The notes: a model not told the origin generated them from the letters alone. DNA of 64,000 nucleotides from Paenibacillus sp. FSL R7-0345 (GCF_038595055.1 NZ_CP152002.1:4012501-4076500), one strand, 5' to 3'; shown: positions 34,694 through 43,582, counted from the stretch's first letter. Made by a program: numbers and translations.

Positions 34694-35260
34694 CTAGCTC
34701 TTGGCCCCTCCCATCCACATTTGAAACAGCAGCTTTCCCCAATCAGGAGCAGGGATATTCATCATATTAGGGGTATCGATCAAGTTAAAAAACACACCAA
34801 TAAGTACAGGAAGTGGAATATCCTGCCGCAATCCTTTATTCTGTTGTGCGCATTCAAATAAACGAGATAATTGAACCTTGAGCGTCATATGCGCCTCATC
34901 AATAAATTCAAGATCTCTCGCTGCCGCTGAAGAGTTAGCAACATTAATTTTACCGGCATTTCCCAAAAGCTGATGTAGCGCAGATTCTTCCACATAAACG
35001 AGAAGCAGCTGTTCGAGGGCGTCCATAGGATCTGTCTCATCAATGGCTAATGCCTTTTCTAATACCTTTACCATTACGCGCTTCATGCAAGCAGCGACAA
35101 TCTCTTCTTTGTTAGAGTAATATTGATAAATAGTGCTTCTGGCTCCTGACAGATGCTGTGAGAGTAACTTGAGATGAAAACCGTCATACCCATGCTCAAG
35201 CACTAATTTTTTTGTCGTATCAAGCAGTTCTGTCTCCGTAAAAGACTGTTTTCTTCCCAT
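34694..35260 (-). CDS. TetR/AcrR-family regulator of the ABC transporter
   Basis: A 188-residue TetR-type repressor. The N-terminal helix-turn-helix spans about 8-55 (TETELLDTTKKLVLEHG ... SGARSTIYQYYSNKEEIVAACM), followed by a helical ligand-binding domain. It lies immediately upstream of, and on the same strand as, the FtsX-type ABC genes. The gap between them holds two identical-type palindromes around a promoter, so it very likely represses the transporter and releases it when a ligand binds. Ligand unknown. GAAGGAAGAG site before the ATG. Confidence 0.9.
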   Translation of the reverse strand: MGRKQSFTETELLDTTKKLVLEHGYDGFHLKLLSQHLSGARSTIYQYYSNKEEIVAACMKRVMVKVLEKALAIDETDPMDALEQLLLVYVEESALHQLLGNAGKINVANSSAAARDLEFIDEAHMTLKVQLSRLFECAQQNKGLRQDIPLPVLIGVFFNLIDTPNMMNIPAPDWGKLLFQMWMGGAKS

Positions 35261-35438
35261 CGAATCTCTTCCTTCTTAACAAATTAAATAGAGTTCAGTT
35301 CCATCTCTGATTTTATTTATTATCAGTTTAGCATTGTTTATAAGCATTTCCCAATACCATAACTATTGATTTCAGCTCTTCTTGTGCCCGTAACATTCAT
35401 AGTACGAAGAGGTTTATTATTCGATATCTATTTTATCG

Positions 35439-35468
35439 TACTATTCTTCACATGCACCAGGATTTTAC
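35439..35468. repeat. Right copy of the 30-bp direct repeat
   Basis: Matches 32591-32620 at 29 of 30 positions. It reaches into the likely promoter (TTTACA-16-TATACG) of the gene at 35519. Confidence 0.85.
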
Positions 35469-35518
35469 AATGATAAGCTTGTTAATATACGCCTAACAAC
35501 ACTTTAGGAGGTAATATA

Positions 35519-35989
35519 ATGAGCAAATTTGACGAAGCCATGAAGCTGCTGGATGAACAAGCGGGTAATAAGGATGGGCTGATCACACTGTCCACCATCG
35601 CGCTGGAACCGGGTGCTAACGGCAAAAGCCGTCCCGCCTCACGCATTGTAGATGCCTATTATGAAGACGGCGCATTCTACACCGTCACTTACGCAACCTC
35701 AGGCAAGATGCTGCAGATCGCCCAAAACCCTGAAGTCGCCGTTTGTATCATCGTCGAGAACTTTACGGCCAACGGGATCGGTGAAAACCTGGGCTGGGTA
35801 TGTGATGAGAAAAATGCGGAGATGATGACCAAGCTGCGCACAATATTTGCCGGGTGGTATAACGAAGCCAATAATGATGAAGACCCTAACACCTGCCTGC
35901 TGCGCATTCGCCTGACAAAGGGCCTGTGGTATGACGCCCATAAAGGCATCCGGAATGAGATTGATTTTGTGAATAAGACGGCAACTTAA
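35519..35989 (+). CDS. Pyridoxamine 5'-phosphate oxidase-like flavin-binding protein
   Basis: A 156-residue split-barrel protein of the general-stress-protein-26/pyridoxamine-phosphate-oxidase-like group. Landmarks are LITLSTIALEPGANGKSRPASRIVDAYY (flavin-binding strand and loop), FYTVTYATSGKMLQIAQNPEVAVCII, and the C-terminal LLRIRLTKGLWYDAHKG. Such proteins bind FMN or F420/haem; a true PNPOx activity is unlikely at this length. TAGGAGG site upstream. Before the ABC/TetR cassette arrived, this gene was probably divergent from the YafY regulator. Confidence 0.85.
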   Translation: MSKFDEAMKLLDEQAGNKDGLITLSTIALEPGANGKSRPASRIVDAYYEDGAFYTVTYATSGKMLQIAQNPEVAVCIIVENFTANGIGENLGWVCDEKNAEMMTKLRTIFAGWYNEANNDEDPNTCLLRIRLTKGLWYDAHKGIRNEIDFVNKTAT

Positions 35990-36117
35990 GCAGTCTGCGC
36001 GGATTCTATATTTTACATATTGGCTCATCGCCGTATCGCTGCTCATTTTTAGCACTGATCTAAAGTAAAATCCCTCCCGGATAAATAACCGATTGCAGAC
36101 ATCATTTATTACTGTCA

Positions 36118-36146
36118 TTGAAAATTCGATTAGTATAAAATAGCAT
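36118..36146 (+). promoter_or_regulatory. Promoter of the UbiB-family gene
   Basis: TTGAAA and TAGCAT separated by 17 bases, 46 bases upstream of the start codon. Confidence 0.45.
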
Positions 36147-36191
36147 ACATGTGCAGGTTGTCTATCAACGGGGAGAGGCAGATGGAAAAGA

Positions 36192-37895
36192 ATGAGCGAA
36201 TTTATGAAATTGATGAAGGATCTCCGGTTCAGAAGAACCATGCGGATGATTTTTAAGTTCGCGTGGGCTTTCTGGTGGCTGAGCAAACAAAAGTATTTTA
36301 TACCAAGACGGCGCTTAGAAGCGAAAACAAAAGCCATATACCGAAAGCAGGCTGTCTATTTTACGAAGACTGCAATGGACATGGGCGGGTTAATTATCAA
36401 GCTTGGGCAGCATGTCAGTGCACAGGTGGATTTTTTGCCGAAGGAAATTCTTGATGAATTGTCCAAGCTGCAGGACTCCGTAGATCCGGTGGATTTTTCT
36501 GAGATAAAACTTAAGGTAGAGAGCGAGCTCAGCGCGTCCATTAACGAGATTTTTGCCGAGTTCAATACAGCTCCTATCGCAGCGGCTTCCCTTGGTCAGG
36601 TACATCGGGCAACATTACGAACTGGTGAACAAGTCGCAGTGAAGGTTATGCGTCCCGGGATCGAGGATATTATTGAAATCGATTCGAAATCCATTCAAAT
36701 TGCTGTCCGGCTAATGAAACGTCAGACCCAACTTGCAGCCCTCATGGACCTTGATACAGTGTATGATGAGTTTTACGATACCGTTATGGACGAGCTCGAC
36801 TATCAAAAAGAGGGACGAAATGCCGAAGAATTCCAGCAGCAGTTCACCCATCGGAAGGATATCGTTGTTCCAGGTATTCACTGGACCTATACAACCTCAA
36901 AAGTGCTTACTATGGAGTTTATGGAAGGTGTAAAAATCAACAATTTCGTCCAGCTTGCTGCCTGGGGTGTGGACCGGACGAAATTAGCAAAATCATTGAT
37001 GGAGATTCTTGTAGAACAGATTCTGATAAACGGCTTCTTTCACGCAGACCCGCACCCGGGCAATGTTCTCGTGCAGCCAGACGGCACCATAGCCTTAATT
37101 GATTTTGGAATGGTCGGACGAATTCCCGAGGATATGAAGAAGCAAATGGTGGCCCTTTTAATGGCGGTGTATTTAAAAGATGCTCCCGGCGCAATTAATG
37201 CCCTTAATCGTTTGAGATTTTTAAGACGGAATACAGATTTAGAGGTGTTTTCCAGGAATCTCACGTTATTATTTGACCAAATTAATGGGGATACGTTTGA
37301 CCTCAGCTTCGTGACATCAGGTGACAATGTTGAGGAGTTACGAAATTTTTTCTATTCCCAGCCCTTTCAGTTACCGGCAAACACAACCTTTTTAGGTAAG
37401 GCAATGATTACAATTTATGGACTCTGTCTGGGACTGGACCCTGAGCTGGACTTGATCGGGACCGCTAAGCCTTACATCCAAAGGGTTGTGCTTAAAGATC
37501 TGAAAGGAAGTGTCTTTTCCACCGTTCTGGATGAAGGCACGAGTCTGCTTAAAGGAATCCTTCCTACGACTAAGAAGTTCATTTCTACAGTAGATAAAAT
37601 GGATAGCGGAAACCTACGGGTAAAGCTATCAAGTTCCTTTGAGAAAAAATTAGTTGAGACGCAAAATAAAAATACAAGACGGATTATCGCAACGATCATT
37701 GGAGGGGTATTTCTTCTGACTGCCTCCAACATGTGGAATGAAGTGAATCCTATCGTTTCTTATGTGCTGGGCACCCTGGGGCTGCTCATTATGCTGAGCC
37801 AGCTGATAACGGGAGGAAACCGCCGTGAAGCAAGACAGGTCAAGCATATGAACGCCATGCGTGAACGGAGCAGATTGGAAAGACCGAAGAATTAA
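36192..37895 (+). CDS. ABC1/UbiB-family atypical kinase (AarF-like)
   Basis: A 567-residue membrane-associated member of the ADCK/UbiB family, linked in other organisms to isoprenoid-quinone or lipid metabolism. Visible features: the KxGQ-type motif IIKLGQHVSAQVDFLP, the Ala-rich nucleotide loop AAASLGQVHRATLRTGEQVAVKV, the catalytic HADPHPGNVL and the metal-binding IDFGMVG. Two hydrophobic helices close the protein (about 490-540). Start at the ATG giving MSEFMKLMKD; a second ATG ten bases earlier is out of frame. Firmicutes use menaquinone, so a direct ubiquinone role is excluded. Ends at a terminator. Confidence 0.88.
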   Translation: MSEFMKLMKDLRFRRTMRMIFKFAWAFWWLSKQKYFIPRRRLEAKTKAIYRKQAVYFTKTAMDMGGLIIKLGQHVSAQVDFLPKEILDELSKLQDSVDPVDFSEIKLKVESELSASINEIFAEFNTAPIAAASLGQVHRATLRTGEQVAVKVMRPGIEDIIEIDSKSIQIAVRLMKRQTQLAALMDLDTVYDEFYDTVMDELDYQKEGRNAEEFQQQFTHRKDIVVPGIHWTYTTSKVLTMEFMEGVKINNFVQLAAWGVDRTKLAKSLMEILVEQILINGFFHADPHPGNVLVQPDGTIALIDFGMVGRIPEDMKKQMVALLMAVYLKDAPGAINALNRLRFLRRNTDLEVFSRNLTLLFDQINGDTFDLSFVTSGDNVEELRNFFYSQPFQLPANTTFLGKAMITIYGLCLGLDPELDLIGTAKPYIQRVVLKDLKGSVFSTVLDEGTSLLKGILPTTKKFISTVDKMDSGNLRVKLSSSFEKKLVETQNKNTRRIIATIIGGVFLLTASNMWNEVNPIVSYVLGTLGLLIMLSQLITGGNRREARQVKHMNAMRERSRLERPKN

Positions 37896-37913
37896 TATTT
37901 GCCAAAATAAAGA

Positions 37914-37939
37914 GGACCGACATTTAGTCGGTCCTTTTT
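37914..37939 (+). terminator. Terminator of the UbiB-family gene
   Basis: Perfect 8-bp stem GGACCGAC / GTCGGTCC with a 5-base loop, followed by five T. Confidence 0.88.
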
Positions 37940-37996
37940 CCATCACCAAGGTAGAGATTGACGACGGTTTTCGCCGGACACATGCTTACGTTTATT

Positions 37997-39022
37997 TTAA
38001 AATTCCAAAGCAGCTTTAAGAAATTGAAGTGAGCTATGGCGAAATGCACTTGTTTTTGATTCGTCAATATGATGAAAAGTACACTCACCGATATTTGGAA
38101 TGTTTGATGTGTCATAAACATAACAAGAAGATAGTCTAAATGTATCCAGCAGAGCTAACAGTCTTGAATCCATTGATTTGGGGTCCTGCGGATTATCCGA
38201 TACCGGGAAAACCAGAAATGGAACCTTATATAAAATGGCAAAAACAGCCCCATGAAAAGCACTGGTAATAAAATACTTAGCGTGTTTTATGTATCCTACA
38301 AATTCCTTCGGACCAACTGTAGCTGCTCCAGCAGCTGCAAGAGTTATAATCTCGTAGCCGCACTTTCGTGAAAGTGCTTCGGCATATTCCTGAACCCCTG
38401 TATCTCGTAAATCATAGGTCAGTATATAAGCTTTTTCTACAGGAGCTACACATATTTCATCCCATTCGGATCTATCGAGAAGCATCACAGGATCCAATAC
38501 ATGAGATATATCTCCATTATTCATCGTTGACACAAAGGGAATGGCACTTTTTTCGCGAACAGAAACGAAGTCTAAAGAATTAACGTGCGGGGCAAGGATC
38601 CTTTTTCGATCAGGCTCTATTTCTGCTCCCCCCATGCTTGCTGCGTATGCAATTTTCGTTTTTGATTCAGGGACAAAAGAAAGTGCCATGCAGGGTAGAA
38701 CGCCGTCGGAAATAACCCATGGCAATCCCCATATTTGGTCACTGCCGCACACAAAAAAATCGTAATCATCCACGCATTCTGCAATATCAGATACTGTATA
38801 TAAGCGTTTGCTGTGAGGAATGCTTTCGGAAAAAATCCTGAAATGTTCAGCCCCTTTAGCGCTTTCATATGTTTGTAAGGTGTGTTCGTTTAGCCACTTG
38901 AATGTAATCTGCTCACAATGAAAGCCTAGCTTAGCTATAGCTTTTTGCAGTGCATAAGCTCCAAGTTGGCCACCATAATTGTAGTTTTTATAATAAAGAG
39001 TAATAATACCAACTCTTTTCAT
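37997..39022 (-). CDS. Polysaccharide pyruvyl transferase family protein
   Basis: A 341-residue protein of the CsaB/polysaccharide pyruvyl transferase family, which adds pyruvyl groups from phosphoenolpyruvate to cell-wall or exopolysaccharide sugars. Landmarks: VGIITLYYKNYNYGGQLGAY at the start, FFVCGSDQIWG, the segment ISHVLDPVMLLDRSEW between domains, and YFITSAFHGAVFAILYKVPF near the C-terminus. No signal peptide. Its ATG overlaps the stop of a 49-residue ORF just upstream (ATGA), implying translational coupling. No other polysaccharide genes are near, so the acceptor is unknown. Confidence 0.85.
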   Translation of the reverse strand: MKRVGIITLYYKNYNYGGQLGAYALQKAIAKLGFHCEQITFKWLNEHTLQTYESAKGAEHFRIFSESIPHSKRLYTVSDIAECVDDYDFFVCGSDQIWGLPWVISDGVLPCMALSFVPESKTKIAYAASMGGAEIEPDRKRILAPHVNSLDFVSVREKSAIPFVSTMNNGDISHVLDPVMLLDRSEWDEICVAPVEKAYILTYDLRDTGVQEYAEALSRKCGYEIITLAAAGAATVGPKEFVGYIKHAKYFITSAFHGAVFAILYKVPFLVFPVSDNPQDPKSMDSRLLALLDTFRLSSCYVYDTSNIPNIGECTFHHIDESKTSAFRHSSLQFLKAALEF

Positions 39023-39168
39023 AACTGATTATCCTTTCGTTTGCCAACTTCAATCGCAATGAACTCCGGCAAATAATCGGGAGTACAGCCCCTTGATACC
39101 ATGTCACCTTTATAAAGCCCCGCTACCTCACCCAGCTTAATACAACGTGCACGATGCTTCTGATCCAT
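39019..39168 (-). CDS. 49-residue ORF translationally coupled to the pyruvyl transferase
   Basis: An ATG nine bases after AAAGGAG opens a 49-codon frame (starting MDQKHRARCIKLGEVAGLY, ending EVGKRKDNQL) whose TGA overlaps the ATG of the pyruvyl transferase by four bases. The strong ribosome site and the exact ATGA overlap support translation. The product is basic at both ends, has two Cys and no membrane helix. I do not recognise it; it may be a small partner or just a coupling leader. Confidence 0.55.
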   Translation of the reverse strand: MDQKHRARCIKLGEVAGLYKGDMVSRGCTPDYLPEFIAIEVGKRKDNQL

Positions 39169-39237
39169 TTGGTACAGCTCCTTTCGGCCTTGCTCTTCTT
39201 AAATAATATCCGATAATTCATTTTCCGCCAAAAAAAA

Positions 39238-39266
39238 TTGATATTTATAGCTTTTTATTTTATACT
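39238..39266 (+). promoter_or_regulatory. Promoter of the TetR/hydrolase operon
   Basis: TTGATA and TATACT are separated by 17 bases, 45 bases upstream of the TetR start. Confidence 0.6.
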
Positions 39267-39273
39267 TACAAAA

Positions 39274-39294
39274 AAACATACCGATTGAATGTTT
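39274..39294. promoter_or_regulatory. Inverted repeat just after the promoter, TetR operator candidate
   Basis: AAACAT and ATGTTT spaced by nine bases lie between the -10 element and the ribosome site, a position where a bound TetR-type repressor would block its own operon. Confidence 0.45.
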
Positions 39295-39310
39295 TTAGGG
39301 AGGAGATCAC

Positions 39311-39955
39311 TTGAAAAAGAAATATACAGCTAAGGAAGCCAGAAACTTAATCCTTGATACCGCTTCTCTTTTATTTATTGAAAAAGGCTATGAGCAAACT
39401 TCCATCAGTGACATTGTTACCGGATTGGACGGGCTCACACGCGGGGCTATTTACCACCATTTTGAATCCAAATATCACATTATTGTCGGAATCGCAAAAA
39501 GGTTTATACCGGAACAGGAGTTATTAGATTCTATTGATAAACGGGATGATCTAAGCGGCTTGGGAAAAATTCAAACGATTCTGCTGGAATCGATGTTTAA
39601 TGAGGATATTACCAAATCGACAGTAATCTCTTTGTCCTTGCTCAGGGATCCCGTCTTTATTTCGATTTATAACACTCAAATGTGCGAGGTTTTTGTTCCA
39701 ATTATAGAAAGGTATATTATTGCCGGCAATGCGGATGGCTCTATCACGTCACCACAGCCAGCACAAATGGCAGAGGTTGTTATTTTATTAACAAGCACCT
39801 GGTTCATTCAGGCCTTATTTCCAAGTACAGCTGAATCTTTTTTTGAAAAATTAAAAGCAGCCCAATATGTTTTAAAACAAAGCGGAGTAAATGTTATTAG
39901 TGATGAGGTCTTTTCCACAATCGTCCAAAAACTTACAGAGGCTGCTAAGCGGTAA
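39311..39955 (+). CDS. TetR/AcrR-family transcriptional regulator
   Basis: A 214-residue TetR-type repressor with a TTG start seven bases after GGGAGGAG. The DNA-binding domain covers about 5-55 (ARNLILDTASLLFIEKGYEQ, then TRGAIYHHFESKYHIIVG). The remainder is a helical ligand domain. It is followed 15 bases later by an alpha/beta hydrolase on the same strand, which it probably controls together with itself; an inverted repeat sits between the promoter and the start codon. Confidence 0.9.
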   Translation: MKKKYTAKEARNLILDTASLLFIEKGYEQTSISDIVTGLDGLTRGAIYHHFESKYHIIVGIAKRFIPEQELLDSIDKRDDLSGLGKIQTILLESMFNEDITKSTVISLSLLRDPVFISIYNTQMCEVFVPIIERYIIAGNADGSITSPQPAQMAEVVILLTSTWFIQALFPSTAESFFEKLKAAQYVLKQSGVNVISDEVFSTIVQKLTEAAKR

Positions 39956-39970
39956 AAGAAGGAGCAAACA

Positions 39971-40900
39971 ATGAAAAAAACGTTTAAAATTGTCGGGATC
40001 ATTTTACTATCGATACTAATCATTATTGCATTATTTTTTGCAGGAATTTTTATTAACAATAAGCTTCAACTGGGACGCGAAGAAAAAAAGATCGTTCCTT
40101 ACGGTGAGTCCGTTGTTATAGACGGAAAAAAAATGAATGTTCAGATCTCCGGAAATGGCAGCAAAACCATCGTATTATTACCTGGCTATATGACAGCCGC
40201 ACCCGTTATTGATTTCAAGCCTCTGATTGATGAGTTAGAAAAAAAGGTTCGCGTTATTGTGGTAGAACCGTTCGGTTATGGTTTAAGTGAGGATACAGAC
40301 ACGGAAAGATCCGTTGAACATTTAACAGAGGAACTACATAAGGTACTGGTTATGCAGGGAATTAACAAATACACGATTATGGCGCATTCCATTTCAGGGG
40401 TATACTCTCTTGACTATATTCACAAATACCCTCATGAAGTTGAAGCCTTTATAGGGATTGATAGCAGTCTTCCCTCTCAGGGAGGGGCTGATGATAATAA
40501 TCAGGGGGCCATTGAATGGCTAAGTAAGTCTGGACTGTTCCGGTTACTCTCCAATATAAACGCTGATATACTGAACATTCCGGATGTGGGAGCTGTACTG
40601 GGCGAGCAGTATAAATATTTATCACTTAAAAATATAGGGTCAAAGGCAACCATGAATGAAGGCAAAGCAATGCCGGAGAATTTTAATAAAACCGCTGAGA
40701 TCCAGTATCCCAAGAATCTGCCCGTGTTATACTTTTTGGCTACTGAAAGTACAGAGCCTGATGATAACTGGTTGAAGATTCATAAGGATATGGTTAAGAA
40801 TAGTGAAAAATCCGCTATTGAAATCCTAGAGGGAGGGCACTATCTACACCATACTCAAGCAAAGCAAATAGCTGAACTTACTGCTGCTTTTTTAGAGTGA
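39971..40900 (+). CDS. Membrane-anchored alpha/beta hydrolase
   Basis: A 309-residue protein with an N-terminal membrane helix (about 7-29, VGIILLSILIIIALFFAGIF) and an extracytoplasmic alpha/beta hydrolase domain. The oxyanion/HG-like segment is TIVLLPGYMTAAP, the nucleophile is Ser in MAHSISGVYSLDY, and the catalytic His is in EGGHYLHHTQ. Likely an esterase or lipase acting outside the membrane. Second gene of the TetR operon, with an AGAAGGAG site. The gene block 37.9-40.9 kb is more AT-rich than the sugar genes. Confidence 0.85.
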   Translation: MKKTFKIVGIILLSILIIIALFFAGIFINNKLQLGREEKKIVPYGESVVIDGKKMNVQISGNGSKTIVLLPGYMTAAPVIDFKPLIDELEKKVRVIVVEPFGYGLSEDTDTERSVEHLTEELHKVLVMQGINKYTIMAHSISGVYSLDYIHKYPHEVEAFIGIDSSLPSQGGADDNNQGAIEWLSKSGLFRLLSNINADILNIPDVGAVLGEQYKYLSLKNIGSKATMNEGKAMPENFNKTAEIQYPKNLPVLYFLATESTEPDDNWLKIHKDMVKNSEKSAIEILEGGHYLHHTQAKQIAELTAAFLE

Positions 40901-40925
40901 TATGTTCACTCCATTGATAAGATTG

Positions 40926-40962
40926 TGAGGTTAGCCGGCTTAATCCGGTTAACCTCATTTTT
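40926..40962 (+). terminator. Terminator of the TetR/hydrolase operon
   Basis: TGAGGTTAGCCGG / CCGGTTAACCTCA pairs over 13 bp (one wobble) and is followed by TTTTT. Confidence 0.85.
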
Positions 40963-40965
40963 CAT

Positions 40966-41643
40966 CTAGAGCAGCTGGAGCGTCTCAACCAATTCCTCTA
41001 TCTTTGAACGGGAAATTAAATATACAGGACCCATTATTTCTACTTTGCCGTCCTTTACACGTATAGCGCTCTCCTGCTCTGCCGCATAAACCTCAATTTT
41101 TTCAGATAAGGGAAACAGGTAGCCTTGAACAAATGTGGCGTAGTCGCGTTTAGAATGAGATTCATAGGCAAAAGGATCACAGCCCATACCATCATATACA
41201 CTGCCTGTTTCAGCGTCATCGTCTGCGTCATTCAATTTCAGCCAGTTCGCAGCCATATTTAACGAACCGGCGCTGGCACCCAATATAACGGCATTGCTGT
41301 TCTTAATAAGATCCGACAACTCATATTCCGCTAAAAAACCATTCTGCCAAACCGGATCTCCGCCGCATAAGAAAATGACAGACGCGTTATGAAGGACCCG
41401 CCGGGCCTCTTCCTTCTGCATGCGGTAATCAATGAAATGATATTCATCAAAAATAAGGTTTGCCTGATGCAGCCAGGTCCATTCAGAACTATCAGCAAAG
41501 TTAATTTGCTTATCTTCACAACCAGACGGCCCAGCGCTAATCATAACAAGCGATTTCCGGTCTTGGATATCCTCCTGCAAACACTTAACAAGCCTCTCTG
41601 GAAAAAAATCATTAAACCAGCTGAAATAGTAATGAGTATTCAA
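40966..41643 (-). CDS. Peptidase S51-like (class I glutamine amidotransferase-like) protein
   Basis: A 225-residue protein of the peptidase E (S51)/cyanophycinase-like group. The nucleophile Ser lies in ILGASAGSLNMAANWL (GASAGS), with LCGGDPVWQNGF before it and a SHSKRDYATFVQGY segment supplying a likely His. A TTG start is used, nine bases after CCGGAGG; this is the only plausible site. Usually these serine peptidases cut Asp-X dipeptides. The next gene upstream (DUF2785) is 21 bases away on the same strand. Confidence 0.8.
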   Translation of the reverse strand: MNTHYYFSWFNDFFPERLVKCLQEDIQDRKSLVMISAGPSGCEDKQINFADSSEWTWLHQANLIFDEYHFIDYRMQKEEARRVLHNASVIFLCGGDPVWQNGFLAEYELSDLIKNSNAVILGASAGSLNMAANWLKLNDADDDAETGSVYDGMGCDPFAYESHSKRDYATFVQGYLFPLSEKIEVYAAEQESAIRVKDGKVEIMGPVYLISRSKIEELVETLQLL

Positions 41644-41664
41644 TTTAATTTACCTCCGGTTGAG

Positions 41665-42519
41665 TTATTCAACGTCATTAAAGCAGTTTAATTCAGCCTC
41701 AGCCGTCAGCATGGCGCCGTTAAGAATAAGATTATGAGAGTTATTCCGGGCCGTTGTTCTGAAATACAGGCTGCGTACAAAATGTTTCCCGTTAACTCTG
41801 GCGATTCTCTGCGCGCGCGTATCCGGCCATTCCGTACACTTCGACAAGCTATGAATCCAGCCGGCAATCTCCTGCTGCGGAAGCAGCGCTTCGCTGATCA
41901 TCGTGTCCACAATGCTGGCCATGCGTTCGTCTTCCTCCTCGTCAAAAATCCGGACACCGTTATGTAGCATCCCTTTAATTGCCACCAGCACCTCGTGCTG
42001 TACTGCATTATCGCTTTTTGGATGGCGGATCAGCTCCTCCAGGGCATCTGCCCCGTGAGCTGCAGCATGAGCCCAGCCTTCGGCTGCCAGATAACCGCGC
42101 AGATCCTCCTCCTCCTGATAATAGCGAAGCAGGGAAAGCTTTAGATGCTCGAACTCGCCGGGGGTCAGGAATGGATTGTTCCTGTCCCGCTGCACTATAA
42201 GGGCAATAGGCAGAACCGCAAACGCCCTGGTAAGCACACTGTGGTCGCCCTCGCTTCCAATCCGGCAGAATAAATGCCGGTCATCCATCAGGACTGCCAA
42301 AAGCTGCCGCAGCTCCTCACACGAAAACTTATTATCGCGCTTCAGCCATATGTAAAAGGTAGAATAGATATGCTCACGAAGCTCCGCCTCCGGGTCCCCA
42401 ATATGCCGCAGCATCAGATAAGTAAAATCTTGTAACCTTTCTCCCTCATGCAAAATATAGCGTTCCTCCTCCAATCTTTGCAGCTTTTGTATCAGTTCCG
42501 TTCGCGTATCCTCGTGCAT
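41665..42519 (-). CDS. DUF2785 domain-containing protein
   Basis: A 284-residue all-helical cytoplasmic protein with the DUF2785 hallmark EGWAHAAAHGADALEELI at about residues 145-162. The repeated helical pairs resemble HEAT-type structure. The family has no assigned function. AGGAGG site 11 bases upstream. Likely co-transcribed with the S51 peptidase downstream. Confidence 0.75.
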   Translation of the reverse strand: MHEDTRTELIQKLQRLEEERYILHEGERLQDFTYLMLRHIGDPEAELREHIYSTFYIWLKRDNKFSCEELRQLLAVLMDDRHLFCRIGSEGDHSVLTRAFAVLPIALIVQRDRNNPFLTPGEFEHLKLSLLRYYQEEEDLRGYLAAEGWAHAAAHGADALEELIRHPKSDNAVQHEVLVAIKGMLHNGVRIFDEEEDERMASIVDTMISEALLPQQEIAGWIHSLSKCTEWPDTRAQRIARVNGKHFVRSLYFRTTARNNSHNLILNGAMLTAEAELNCFNDVE

Positions 42520-42580
42520 TTGGTCGCTTGCCTCCTAGAGTAGTTATAGCGGGCGTTATGCTTCCCGCCGATATCCCTAC

Positions 42581-42620
42581 TATAAAACACAATGACTGAC
42601 ACCAGGGCGTCAGTCATTGT
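42581..42620 (-). terminator. Terminator overlapping the end of the second YafY gene
   Basis: A perfect 12-bp stem ACAATGACTGAC / GTCAGTCATTGT followed on the minus strand by GTTTTATAG. The 5' arm includes the last codons and the TGA of the regulator gene. Confidence 0.75.
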
Positions 42621-43530
42621 AGGTTAAAAGCATATTTCGTATATATTGCTGCAGCTCCGCACGTAATTCACGGGGCTCCAGCAGCTCGCACTCCTTGCCG
42701 AAGCTTAGAATGAACTTTAGCAGGCCCTCCTCATTAGGAAAAGTATCCGAAACAAGATAAAAACCATCTTCCCCCCGGCTAATCTTCTCCTTCTGAAAAT
42801 ACTCGGTAAGCTGTGCGCCAATCCGCGAAGTGAATCTCAACACAACCTGTATGTCCCGCTGCGAGTAGCTCTGCTCAATGACCCCGGCAATCCGGTCTGC
42901 TGCCAGCTCTCTTTTTTCAAAAGCCGGCCCCTGCTCCAGCTGCTTGATCCGCACAAGCTTGAATCTGCGGTAGTCCCTTCTGACCCGGCAAAAGCCTGTC
43001 ACATACCAATGGCCGTGGCGAAAGTCAATCGAGCTTGGCTCTACCGTCCGCTCCAGATATTCCATATCCCTGTTAATATATTTGAATATGAGCAGCCTGT
43101 TATCCGTAATGGCCCTGCTTATGATTCTCAGGTATTCTTTCATTTCCTGCTCCATGCTGAAATGGGACAGATCCAGAGTCAGTTTGTCCTTATCGGGATC
43201 GGGCTTATAGGTATGTTCAACCTTCAGCATGATGTCATTAAAGGCTTCATTCCTGCCGAATAAGCCGTGTAAATTTTTCATTACCGTTACAAACGTATGT
43301 GCTTCATCCCGGTTTAAAAAGAGGCTGCTTATATTATAGCCGTCCATAATATAGTATCCTCCGCCCTTGCCGCTGGACGCTGCAACCGGTATGCCGGCTT
43401 CGCTTATTTTTTCGATATCCCGGTAGATCGTCCGCAAGGATACCTCAAAATGCTCGGCAAGCTCCTTGCCCGTTACCGTACCTTTACCGGAGATGATCAG
43501 CAGCATGGAGAGTAATCGATCGACTCGCAT
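42610..43530 (-). CDS. YafY-family HTH/WYL transcriptional regulator
   Basis: A 306-residue relative of the regulator at 31600: winged helix (MRVDRLLSMLLIISGKGTVT, VSLRTIYRDIEKISEAG), WYL domain (about 135-215, KYINRDMEYLERTVEPSSID and HWYVTGFCRVRRDYRRFKL) and C-terminal extension. No strong ribosome site is visible before the ATG. It is codirectional with the large ABC operon upstream, separated by 50 bases, so it may be read from it. Target genes unknown. Confidence 0.87.
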   Translation of the reverse strand: MRVDRLLSMLLIISGKGTVTGKELAEHFEVSLRTIYRDIEKISEAGIPVAASSGKGGGYYIMDGYNISSLFLNRDEAHTFVTVMKNLHGLFGRNEAFNDIMLKVEHTYKPDPDKDKLTLDLSHFSMEQEMKEYLRIISRAITDNRLLIFKYINRDMEYLERTVEPSSIDFRHGHWYVTGFCRVRRDYRRFKLVRIKQLEQGPAFEKRELAADRIAGVIEQSYSQRDIQVVLRFTSRIGAQLTEYFQKEKISRGEDGFYLVSDTFPNEEGLLKFILSFGKECELLEPRELRAELQQYIRNMLLTYND

Positions 43531-43582
43531 GATTGTGTGCGACGCTAAAGTAACGTCTCCTCCTCTGGGTGAAGTAAGTGAA

